Assembly: GCA_050948785.1 (NCBI GenBank) | Contig: JBMNEM010000006.1 | Coordinates: 248,001-312,000 of the forward strand | Length of the DNA: 64,000 nt | Reading direction: 5' to 3' | Source: JAAZMI01 sp050948785 | GTDB taxonomy: Bacteria; Bacillota; Dethiobacteria; DTU022; UBA8154 | In this document: piece by piece, positions 16,889-26,100 of the stretch | Layout: every line of letters starts with the position of its first letter | Numbering within the stretch: position 1 is the first letter of the stretch | Notes under the pieces: model-generated | The model's database searches: none | The model's input: only the letters and a program-made list of their open reading frames with translations | What the model was told of the DNA's origin: nothing | Translations under genes and position numbers: made by a program

Positions 16889-17835
16889 TGGGTGTTCACA
16901 GCGCCGAAATTATTTTTTTAAAAAGTGTTAAAGACGGTATTCCAAACAGGGATCCGTTAAATGATAGCAACGCCCGGCGTATTTTTGGTGAAGACGATGG
17001 AAGAATTTCACTTTCCGATGTAAGTATTAAAAGAGATGTCCGCGATTATGTCATGGCCAAATATCCGGAAGGGGAACCGGACAGCAGAAACTTTATCTAT
17101 GTACGAGAAGAACGTACCGATGATGGAAAGCTATTAGGACGCGGTAGTTTAGCCACAAAAATTAAAGAAAAAACCAAAAGTAAGGCAACCAATATGCAAG
17201 ATATTCTAACCGATTCAGCGTTTGATGTACGAACCTTTGGTATCGTCTACAGTGTCAAAAAAGAACCCTTTAAATTGACCGGGCCGGTACAATTTGGCTG
17301 GGCCCATTCCTTACATCCGGTAGAAAGCCAGTATGTACAGGGAACAGTCGTAATGCCCTCCCAGGATATAAAAGTAACAGCTGAAGGTAAAGAAGAAGGA
17401 TTAGGGCAAGGGACCATCTGGACAACTTATCTGGTGCCCTTTGCCGTCTTTGCCATGCCCGGCATCATTAATGCCAAGATTGCCCAAGAAACAAAGATGA
17501 CAGAAGACGATGTAACACTTCTTCTCGAAAGCCTTTGGAACGGCACCAAACACAGGCAGGCCCGCGGAAGGGGCATCCAGCAACCTTTATTTTTAATACA
17601 TGTGGAATACAACGATCCGCTGTATAGAATCGGTTATTTGGAAGAAAGCATCAAGTTATCCGTGGAAAATGACACTGGTGTACCAACCAAACTGGAAGAA
17701 ACCAAAATCGATGTCACTGCTCTGGCCTCGATCCTGAAAAACAATAAAGAAAGGATTGCCCGCGTAAGATATTGGTTAGACCCGCGGGTAGCACTTTTGG
17801 GAGAGATAGAGGGGGGAAAATGCACAGAATGGTAG
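16888..17835 (+). CDS. cas7: Type I-B Cascade backbone protein Cas7 (Csh2)
   Basis: A 315-residue Cas7/Csh2-family protein that polymerises along the crRNA spacer. Recognised by the order SDVSIKRDVRDYV (about 42-54), AFDVRTFGIVY (about 110-120), GPVQFGWAHSLHPVE (about 130-144) and GTKHRQARGRGIQQPLFLIH (about 218-237). The ATG overlaps the cas8b stop by 1 bp. Cas5 follows after 27 bp. Length is usual for the family. Confidence 0.92.
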   Translation: MGVHSAEIIFLKSVKDGIPNRDPLNDSNARRIFGEDDGRISLSDVSIKRDVRDYVMAKYPEGEPDSRNFIYVREERTDDGKLLGRGSLATKIKEKTKSKATNMQDILTDSAFDVRTFGIVYSVKKEPFKLTGPVQFGWAHSLHPVESQYVQGTVVMPSQDIKVTAEGKEEGLGQGTIWTTYLVPFAVFAMPGIINAKIAQETKMTEDDVTLLLESLWNGTKHRQARGRGIQQPLFLIHVEYNDPLYRIGYLEESIKLSVENDTGVPTKLEETKIDVTALASILKNNKERIARVRYWLDPRVALLGEIEGGKCTEW

Positions 17836-17862
17836 CAAAACTGTGGGAAAAGAGGTGAAACC

Positions 17863-18558
17863 ATGGAGATACTGATCTTTGATCTCAGGGGCCCCTTGGC
17901 CCATTTTCGCCGGCCGGATACTACCAATACCCATGCCACATACCCGTTTATTTCTTATACAACCGTAAGAGGTTTGGCAGGTTCTATCATCGGATTGCCT
18001 GATTTTAAAGGCAAAGCCAGGGTAGGTATTCGTTTAATGTCCCCAGTCCGCACCTCGGTACAGCAGATGTCCATGCTCGGTAAGGGGTGGTTGGGTGGGG
18101 GAAATGATGTGAACCGCCCTGTTGCAATTGAACTCTTAGTCGCCCCTCATTATAGAATTTACTGGACCGGTGATTATTTGACAGAATTAAAAAACCTTAT
18201 TAGCAGCAACTGCAGCCATTATCATACTTATCTAGGCAGCGCCTTTGCCCTGACCTTTCCCCAATATATCGGCACTTATAACTGCTCAGCACTGTACCAG
18301 TCAAAACAGCCTGTGAACTGTTCCAGCGTAATTCCAATCACAGCCGTAGAAAAGGTGATCCCTACACCGGAAACTCAATACGGGAGAGTTGGAGGCATGC
18401 ACTGCGATTATCATGGAGACAGAAAATTCGGCTCGACCACCAGTGTTCTCTATGAACCTACAGGCAATATCATTAAATTTATCCCCAAAGAGAATGAAAA
18501 CACCGAAAGCCATATACTGGCAAAATTAGAACAGGGTGAAATTGTGTGCCTATGGTAG
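17863..18558 (+). CDS. cas5: Type I-B Cascade protein Cas5
   Basis: A 231-residue RAMP protein that binds the 5' handle of the crRNA. The N-terminus LIFDLRGPLAHFRRPDTTNT followed by FISYTTVRGLAGSIIGL is diagnostic for Cas5 of the I-B type. Its start has GAGGTGAAACC before the ATG. The end overlaps the start of cas3, so the two are probably coupled. Confidence 0.92.
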   Translation: MEILIFDLRGPLAHFRRPDTTNTHATYPFISYTTVRGLAGSIIGLPDFKGKARVGIRLMSPVRTSVQQMSMLGKGWLGGGNDVNRPVAIELLVAPHYRIYWTGDYLTELKNLISSNCSHYHTYLGSAFALTFPQYIGTYNCSALYQSKQPVNCSSVIPITAVEKVIPTPETQYGRVGGMHCDYHGDRKFGSTTSVLYEPTGNIIKFIPKENENTESHILAKLEQGEIVCLW

Positions 18559-21134
18559 TACCCTTTCAGCAGTGCAAAGCCCGCCCGGATGAAAAAGGCC
18601 GCCAGTTCCTACTTACAGCGCATTTATCTGCAGTAGCGCGATCCTATGGCCGCCTAGACGGCTCCAGTGAAGATCGACTCTACTTTCTGGGCGGGCTTTG
18701 CCATGATGCCGCCAAAGGACGAAAAAAATGGCAGGAAAACTTGAATGGACCTAAAGGCAGCCGGCCACCGCACGCTGCTCCCAGTGCCCTTCTTTATTCC
18801 TTTTATGCTTCCGGATTGCTCGAAATATGGGGAAAGAAGGGAAAAATTGATAGAAGTGCACGGCAGATCTTACGAACGGTTATCATTCGTGTAAGCCGGG
18901 ATATTTTTGATCATCACCGGGAATTGGGCGACATCGAGCAAAACGTTCCCTGGTTAAATAGCCCCAGTAAAGATCTCCTGCTGTATGATCTGGATTTGGC
19001 CGGTTTCCAAAATTTTTTAACAATGTATTTTGATGAGTTTAGCGAAAATCCCTTGCCCCGCCCGGAAACAATTCTAGAATGGGAAAAAAGTTTTCGCAAA
19101 AAATGGCCGCGGTGGAGCAATTTTAGTCCGGTAATCCCTAAATTGTGCTCAAAATTGTCATTGAGCAAGCTCGAGGTCGAAAGAAAACTCTGTATTAGAA
19201 ATAGAACAGCCCGCTTCATTAGTGCTGACCGGATGGATGCCGCTCAAATTATACCGGTATACCTGGATCCCCCATCAGCACAGAATGCGCTTACTAAACT
19301 TGAGGATTACTGCAAAAAGCGAGCTGCCGCGCTTCTGAAGCGAGAACCGAACGCACAGGAGATTATTAACAAAAGAGTTTATGCGCAAACCCAATCCTTA
19401 CAACAATACCTGAATCGGCCGACAGAACAATTTTACGCCCTAAGCCTTCCTACCGGACTGGGGAAAACCCTGACCTCTTTGCGCATTGGCTTGGAGGCCT
19501 GTGCACAAGGAAAATATAGCCGCATCATTTATGCGGCTCCTTACATATCAATTTTGTCTCAAGCTACCAAAGAAATCCATGATGCAACAGAACTCGAGGT
19601 TTTACAACACCACCATCTGGCAGTGCTAACAGAAAAGGATTTTGACGACAAGGATGTTCTTATCAGTGAATCATGGCAATCACCGGTTGTCACCACAACT
19701 TTTAACCAACTATTTAGAGCTCTTTTCCCTTACCGGGCCCAGGATACCGTGCGCATGCCCGCTATGGAAAAAGCCTTTCTTATTATTGATGAGCCCCAAA
19801 TTATTGATAGCATTAAATGGAACCTGTTCCTGGCACAACTGCAAGCGACAACGCAAAAACTAAACTGCCAAACGCTGTTTATCTCCGCCACACTACCCCC
19901 CTTTGGCTATGCCGGCATCAAACCACCGTACGAACTAAAAACGACAATAACCATGCCCTCACGCTACCAGATGCAGTACTCTCCGGAGGCAACTTGTGAA
20001 AACGATGTCACGAAAGCCATAGTTAATGCTCTGCCAAAACATGTATGTGTTGCGAACTCAGCAAATTCAACTCTGCAACATCGGGCAGGCCACCTGCCAA
20101 AAAGCGTGTGCACAGTAATGAACACCATCCGTGATGCGTGTACGATTTACCTCCGGGTGAAAAAAAGACTGCTAGATACACACGCAGGCAGTTTAAAATT
20201 TTTGGATGATATCATCCTTTCCAGCAATAACCCAGCCAATCACAGTAAAAATATATTTCTCTTTAACCTAAACGGTTTAATGACACCGGTACACAAGGAG
20301 ATTATTATTGATACCCTCAGCTACTGCTTACAACAAAATCAACCCGCAGCGGCAATCTCCACCCAGATAATCGAAGCCGGCGTCGATCTCAGCTTTGAAA
20401 GAGGCCTCAGGGCACGTGCCCTACATCCTTGCCATATTCAATTCGCCGGGCGCAGCAACCGCCATGGAGAAGGAGACGCCGCCGTCGTCCAAATTGTAAA
20501 CTTTTTACGGGGAAAAGAAACAGACTCTCGCCAATGGGTCTATACCTCCAGTATTGAGCGGGAAGAAACAGATAAAATCATGCAAACATGCAAGCAATGG
20601 GATGAAATAGAAAGCCTGCAAATGCTAGATAAATACTACAAGGCAACTTTTGCACGCAATCAAAACACAGCACTCTTAAATTTTTACAGCAATGTTGCTT
20701 TAGGAAATTGGTCTGTATTTGCAGGAATAGAACCATTTGGAAAATCTTACCCCAGCGCACCAGTATTTATTCCGTGGCCGGAAAAGTACACTTTACAAAA
20801 AATTACCGCATGGTACCACAAATATCTTCCCAATAAAGTATGCACTGCCCAAAAAGTTTTGGAATTAATGAAAAAATACGCCACCGAAACAGTGGAGGAA
20901 ATATACGCAAGGTACACCGACCACGAATTTAGGAAATCACTGGACTTTGTTCAGAGAAAACTATTTATGGCACTCCTGCAACAATTTCAAGTAGCTGTGG
21001 GAGAAAAAATGCTGGGAATTACATACCAAACGCTGAATTATCCTATTTTACGATTAATAGATAAAAATTTGTACTCCCTGGAAACAGGGCTTGCACACCA
21101 TATAGGTCAAGAAGATCGCGAGCTTTATTTTTAA
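18546..21134 (+). CDS. cas3: CRISPR helicase-nuclease Cas3
   Basis: A single-chain Cas3 of 862 residues that unwinds and degrades invader DNA after Cascade binding. The N-terminal HD nuclease has H26 (TAHLSAVAR), H53-D54 (GLCHDAAKG) and FDHHREL near residue 120. The superfamily 2 helicase has Walker A SLPTGLGKTLTS at about 300, a DEAH-like IIDEPQ near 413, FISATLPP, and QFAGRSNRHGEGDA as motif VI. Two starts are possible, GTG 18546 and ATG 18552; both overlap the cas5 stop. No lesion seen. Confidence 0.95.
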   Translation: MPMVVPFQQCKARPDEKGRQFLLTAHLSAVARSYGRLDGSSEDRLYFLGGLCHDAAKGRKKWQENLNGPKGSRPPHAAPSALLYSFYASGLLEIWGKKGKIDRSARQILRTVIIRVSRDIFDHHRELGDIEQNVPWLNSPSKDLLLYDLDLAGFQNFLTMYFDEFSENPLPRPETILEWEKSFRKKWPRWSNFSPVIPKLCSKLSLSKLEVERKLCIRNRTARFISADRMDAAQIIPVYLDPPSAQNALTKLEDYCKKRAAALLKREPNAQEIINKRVYAQTQSLQQYLNRPTEQFYALSLPTGLGKTLTSLRIGLEACAQGKYSRIIYAAPYISILSQATKEIHDATELEVLQHHHLAVLTEKDFDDKDVLISESWQSPVVTTTFNQLFRALFPYRAQDTVRMPAMEKAFLIIDEPQIIDSIKWNLFLAQLQATTQKLNCQTLFISATLPPFGYAGIKPPYELKTTITMPSRYQMQYSPEATCENDVTKAIVNALPKHVCVANSANSTLQHRAGHLPKSVCTVMNTIRDACTIYLRVKKRLLDTHAGSLKFLDDIILSSNNPANHSKNIFLFNLNGLMTPVHKEIIIDTLSYCLQQNQPAAAISTQIIEAGVDLSFERGLRARALHPCHIQFAGRSNRHGEGDAAVVQIVNFLRGKETDSRQWVYTSSIEREETDKIMQTCKQWDEIESLQMLDKYYKATFARNQNTALLNFYSNVALGNWSVFAGIEPFGKSYPSAPVFIPWPEKYTLQKITAWYHKYLPNKVCTAQKVLELMKKYATETVEEIYARYTDHEFRKSLDFVQRKLFMALLQQFQVAVGEKMLGITYQTLNYPILRLIDKNLYSLETGLAHHIGQEDRELYF

Positions 21135-21162
21135 CCATCATGCAAAGGAGGTACGTAACCAA

Positions 21163-21660
21163 ATGGATTTTACAGTTACAGGAACGTTAGTATGGTACTA
21201 CTGCGTATGTCCGCGTCAGACCTGGTTGATGGCGCGCCATCTAGTTCCTAATGAAGACGATACAAATATCGAAATAGGAAGGTTTATTCACGAAACAGCT
21301 TACCAGAGAGAAAAAAAAGAAATTAACCTGGGTCACGCCAAAATCGACCTCCTCAAGATGGAAAACGGGGAGCTAGTTGTAGGCGAAATTAAAAAAAGCT
21401 CCCGCCATAAAAAAAGCGCCCGGATGCAGCTGCTCTTTTACTTGCTGCAGTTAAAAAAGATGGGCATTCAGGCACGGGGAGAACTTCTCTTTCCAACTGA
21501 GAAAAAAAAGGAAGACATCATTTTGGATGAAAAATCAGAAGCCGAAATCCATGGAATTTTAGAAAATATTAAGGAAATATCTTTACAGGAATACCCCCCT
21601 CCTCCTGTAAAGATAAAGTACTGCCGGCCATGTGCCTACAGCGAGTTCTGCTGGTCCTAA
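21163..21660 (+). CDS. cas4: CRISPR adaptation exonuclease Cas4
   Basis: A 165-residue RecB-like nuclease that trims prespacers and helps select the PAM. It shows an early Cys (YYCVCPRQTWL), the nuclease motif GELVVGEIKKSSRH with the ExK pair (about residues 68-81) and the terminal [4Fe-4S] cluster motif CRPCAYSEFC. A ribosome site AAAGGAGG lies before the ATG. It lies between cas3 and cas1 as in standard I-B operons. Confidence 0.94.
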   Translation: MDFTVTGTLVWYYCVCPRQTWLMARHLVPNEDDTNIEIGRFIHETAYQREKKEINLGHAKIDLLKMENGELVVGEIKKSSRHKKSARMQLLFYLLQLKKMGIQARGELLFPTEKKKEDIILDEKSEAEIHGILENIKEISLQEYPPPPVKIKYCRPCAYSEFCWS

Positions 21661-21675
21661 GGGAGGAAACCAAGG

Positions 21676-22668
21676 ATGAAAAAAAGTATTTATGTATTTA
21701 ACGACGGTGAATTTAAAAGAAAAGATAATACCCTTTACTTTGAAACCGAACAGGAGAAAAAATACCTGCCCGTTGAAGATGTCTCTGCAATATACGTTTT
21801 TGGTGAAATTACACTGAACAAACGTTTTTTAGAATTTATCTCTCAAAAAGAAATAATCATTCATTTTTTAAATAACTATGGATATTACACCGGTTCTTTT
21901 TACCCCCGCGAACACCTGAACTCAGGCTATATGACCCTGAAACAAGCAGAGCACTACCTGGACGAAAAAAAACGGCTCGATCTTGCCTCAAAATTTATCA
22001 CCGGTGCGACTCGAAATATTGAGCAGATACTAAAATATTACCAGAACCGCGGTAAAGAAACAGAAAGCTACTTAAAAAGAATACAAACCTTGACAGAAAA
22101 AATACCTGGGTGCAAATCAACAAATGAATTAATGGCTATTGAAGGTAACATTAGAAACGCCTATTACTCCGCCTTTAATGAAATAATTACCAAAAAAGAT
22201 TTTTATTTTACCAGTAGAACCAAACGCCCACCCCAGGATCGCCTGAATGCACTTATCAGTTACGGTAATACCATGGCATATGTTATCGTTTTAAGTGAAA
22301 TCTATAAAACCCATTTAGATCCAAGAATAGGTTTTTTACATGCTACAAACTTTCGCCGTTTTACCTTAAACTTGGATATAGCAGAAATATTTAAGCCGAT
22401 TCTTGTAGATAGGGTGATTTTTTATCTTCTCAGTAAAAAGATGCTGCGCAAACCGCATTTTGAAAAGCGTACCAACAGTATTTTTATGAATGACAAGGGG
22501 CGTAAGATATTTATTGAAGAATGGGAAAAACGACTGCAAACCACCATTAAACACCAGAACCTGGGGCGAAATGTTTCCTACCGACGATTGATACGCATGG
22601 AACTGTACAAACTGGAAAAACACCTGATTGGTGAACGAGAGTATGAACCTTATATTTCAAGATGGTAA
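21676..22668 (+). CDS. cas1: CRISPR integrase Cas1
   Basis: A 330-residue Cas1 of the I-B type. Catalytic blocks: MAIEGNIRNAYY (Glu, about residue 156), GFLHATNFRR (His, about 221) and LNLDIAEIFKP (Asp, about 236). Together with Cas2 it inserts new spacers at the leader end of the array that begins 510 bp downstream. The start has GGGAGGAAACC before it, and 15 bp separate it from cas4. Confidence 0.97.
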   Translation: MKKSIYVFNDGEFKRKDNTLYFETEQEKKYLPVEDVSAIYVFGEITLNKRFLEFISQKEIIIHFLNNYGYYTGSFYPREHLNSGYMTLKQAEHYLDEKKRLDLASKFITGATRNIEQILKYYQNRGKETESYLKRIQTLTEKIPGCKSTNELMAIEGNIRNAYYSAFNEIITKKDFYFTSRTKRPPQDRLNALISYGNTMAYVIVLSEIYKTHLDPRIGFLHATNFRRFTLNLDIAEIFKPILVDRVIFYLLSKKMLRKPHFEKRTNSIFMNDKGRKIFIEEWEKRLQTTIKHQNLGRNVSYRRLIRMELYKLEKHLIGEREYEPYISRW

Positions 22669-22709
22669 CCTGAAGGTCACCCGCTGAAAGGAAAAAAGGT
22701 AAATAATAA

Positions 22710-22973
22710 ATGTTTGTTATTGTTGTCTACGATATTAATGTAAAGCGAGTAACTAAAGTCTTAAAAACCTGCCGGAAATACCTTTACTGGGTACAAAACT
22801 CTGTCCTAGAAGGTGAAATATCCAAAGCAAACTTGGTCAAACTAAAAGCAGAACTGACCCAAATTATTAACGAAAAAGAAGACTCTGTCATCTTCTACAC
22901 CTTTAGGACGACAAAATATTCGACTAGAGAGATTATGGGTATCCAAAAGGGCGGGCAGGATAAATTTCTATAA
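22710..22973 (+). CDS. cas2: CRISPR adaptation protein Cas2
   Basis: An 87-residue ferredoxin-fold protein that bridges two Cas1 dimers in the integrase. The N-terminal strand FVIVVYDINVKRVTKVLKTC and QNSVLEGEIS are typical. It is the last cas gene; the array leader starts directly after it. Confidence 0.96.
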   Translation: MFVIVVYDINVKRVTKVLKTCRKYLYWVQNSVLEGEISKANLVKLKAELTQIINEKEDSVIFYTFRTTKYSTREIMGIQKGGQDKFL

Positions 22974-23178
22974 TTATAGATTATATTTGTAGTTACAGGC
23001 AGGATTTTTTGTCGTCGATCGCCAATAGTGTAAAAAAGCCCGGTGATCGACGACACCTGCAAAAACCTTACAAACACTGACTAGTAGAGCATTTACTCGA
23101 TTTCAACCAAGAATTTATGGGGTAAAAATAAAGAATGTTTAAAACCCCTAAATGCCCATAAACTGCACACCAAAACGC
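22974..23178 (+). promoter_or_regulatory. CRISPR leader with a long inverted repeat
   Basis: 205 bp of AT-rich DNA between cas2 and the first repeat, the expected place for the array promoter and the Cas1-Cas2 docking site. It contains a marked inverted repeat: GTCGTCGATCGCC at 23011-23023 against GGTGATCGACGAC at 23042-23054 (12 of 13 pair). This is framed by a second pair, GCAGG at 22999-23003 and CCTGC at 23056-23060. The structure could bend the leader, stop transcription from cas2, or bind an accessory protein. No clear -35/-10 pair could be chosen. Confidence 0.7.
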
Positions 23179-26100
23179 GTTACCAGCCTACCTACGAGGA
23201 ATTGAAACTAAGGATAAAAATTCGACTTTATATGTAGGTTCTGGTTACCAGCCTACCTACGAGGAATTGAAACATCCTTCAACAAAAGGCCGGGAATTTC
23301 CGGCCCTGAGTTACCAGCCTACCTACGAGGAATTGAAACTCTGTTTCGCCGTGGAAAAATATCTGGAAGAAAAAGGTTACCAGCCTACCTACGAGGAATT
23401 GAAACTTCGTTGTCCCCGCCATGATCGGGATGGTGTTTTTGTTACCAGCCTACCTACGAGGAATTGAAACTGAATGAGTGCCCTTTCTGCATGAAAAAGG
23501 AACTGAGTTACCAGCCTACCTACGAGGAATTGAAACCCGGCATCGGGCCGATCATCAGCGCCGGGTTGTTGGGTTACCAGCCTACCTACGAGGAATTGAA
23601 ACTAGGCACCCCGGCCCTCACCTCGAACAGATCAACTTTGTTACCAGCCTACCTACGAGGAATTGAAACTAAGTATGAAAATTCGACTTTATATGTAGGT
23701 TCTGGTTACCAGCCTACCTACGAGGAATTGAAACTGGTGATTAGGCTTTTTCTCGGTGCTGTAGGCTCCGGGTTACCAGCCTACCTACGAGGAATTGAAA
23801 CAGGGCCTTACGGTGGATGAAAATATGACAATTGGGGTTACCAGCCTACCTACGAGGAATTGAAACTAGGTTTCGTTTTCTTTACTGCCGGCCGGATTTT
23901 GTTACCAGCCTACCTACGAGGAATTGAAACTCGATCTGCAGGGTGAATTCCTGTAGACCGGTAGCCGTTACCAGCCTACCTACGAGGAATTGAAACGCAC
24001 CCCCGGTATGCAGCAAATAACAATGGAGTTATGTTACCAGCCTACCTACGAGGAATTGAAACTTCAACCCTCAATCGAAATCTTAACCCCGATTGACGGT
24101 TACCAGCCTACCTACGAGGAATTGAAACATGTCGTCCTTGACCTGCATATCGAAGGAGCATAACGTTACCAGCCTACCTACGAGGAATTGAAACATGTCG
24201 TCCTTGACCTGCATATCGAAGGAGCATAACGTTACCAGCCTACCTACGAGGAATTGAAACTAAAAAAATCTTCAAGTATGGTATGTGTGTATCTGCGTTA
24301 CCAGCCTACCTACGAGGAATTGAAACGATTATAGAGTGTATCATCCGATACACAGGCCGGGGACAGTTACCAGCCTACCTACGAGGAATTGAAACTAGGT
24401 TTCGTTTTCTTTACTGCCGGCCGGATTTTGTTACCAGCCTACCTACGAGGAATTGAAACTCGATCTGCAGGGTGAATTCCTGTAGACCGGTAGCCGTTAC
24501 CAGCCTACCTACGAGGAATTGAAACTAGGTTTCGTTTTCTTTACTGCCGGCCGGATTTTGTTACCAGCCTACCTACGAGGAATTGAAACTCGATCTGCAG
24601 GGTGAATTCCTGTAGACCGGTAGCCGTTACCAGCCTACCTACGAGGAATTGAAACTCGATCTTTCCTTCGACTATCATAGCGTGCCCACGGTTACCAGCC
24701 TACCTACGAGGAATTGAAACTTCAACCCTCAATCGAAATCTTAACCCCGATTGACGGTTACCAGCCTACCTACGAGGAATTGAAACATGTCGTCCTTGAC
24801 CTGCATATCGAAGGAGCATAACGTTACCAGCCTACCTACGAGGAATTGAAACGAGAAAGAAATTAACTGGGAATACATACCCAGTTAAGCGTTACCAGCC
24901 TACCTACGAGGAATTGAAACATAATTCCATAATGGGCCGGCTTTTGTTCCGGCCCAGTTACCAGCCTACCTACGAGGAATTGAAACCAATGTAGGCAAAG
25001 CGGTGAGGGAATGGGGCGGCTGGCGTTACCAGCCTACCTACGAGGAATTGAAACACTACACTCCATGCCAATTACGGCAAGATGGAAGCTGGTTACCAGC
25101 CTACCTACGAGGAATTGAAACGCCCGCCGTCTCGCTTTATGTTTTGCACTAGATTGCGTTACCAGCCTACCTACGAGGAATTGAAACGAGTAATAGCTTT
25201 CATCTCCGCTCACCAACTTTCCGGTTACCAGCCTACCTACGAGGAATTGAAACTCACGAACCCGCAGGACGCGGGGCTGCTTAGGCAGGGTTACCAGCCT
25301 ACCTACGAGGAATTGAAACTCACGAACCCGCAGGACGCGGGGCTGCTTAGGCAGGGTTACCAGCCTACCTACGAGGAATTGAAACTCACGAACCCGCAGG
25401 ACGCGGGGCTGCTTAGGCAGGGTTACCAGCCTACCTACGAGGAATTGAAACTCACGAACCCGCAGGACGCGGGGCTGCTTAGGCAGGGTTACCAGCCTAC
25501 CTACGAGGAATTGAAACTCACGAACCCGCAGGACGCGGGGCTGCTTAGGCAGGGTTACCAGCCTACCTACGAGGAATTGAAACTCACGAACCCGCAGGAC
25601 GCGGGGCTGCTTAGGCAGGGTTACCAGCCTACCTACGAGGAATTGAAACGCGACTGGTTTACTTGCTCCAGCTCAGAGGTAGCGTTACCAGCCTACCTAC
25701 GAGGAATTGAAACAGGATCGCCCAGGCTTCTTCGCAGCAGAGCGATGATGTTACCAGCCTACCTACGAGGAATTGAAACTTGCTTTCAGCTGGTCATCCA
25801 AGCCAAGGAGCTTGTGTTACCAGCCTACCTACGAGGAATTGAAACGCCACCTCGGCAGTTCCTCCCATGGACATTGCACGTTACCAGCCTACCTACGAGG
25901 AATTGAAACCCTTCGATATAAGACTATCCAGCCGCACGGAAGAAGGTTACCAGCCTACCTACGAGGAATTGAAACCAATGTAGGCAAAGCGGTGAGGGAA
26001 TGGGGCGGCTGGCGTTACCAGCCTACCTACGAGGAATTGAAACACTACACTCCATGCCAATTACGGCAAGATGGAAGCTGGTTACCAGCCTACCTACGAG

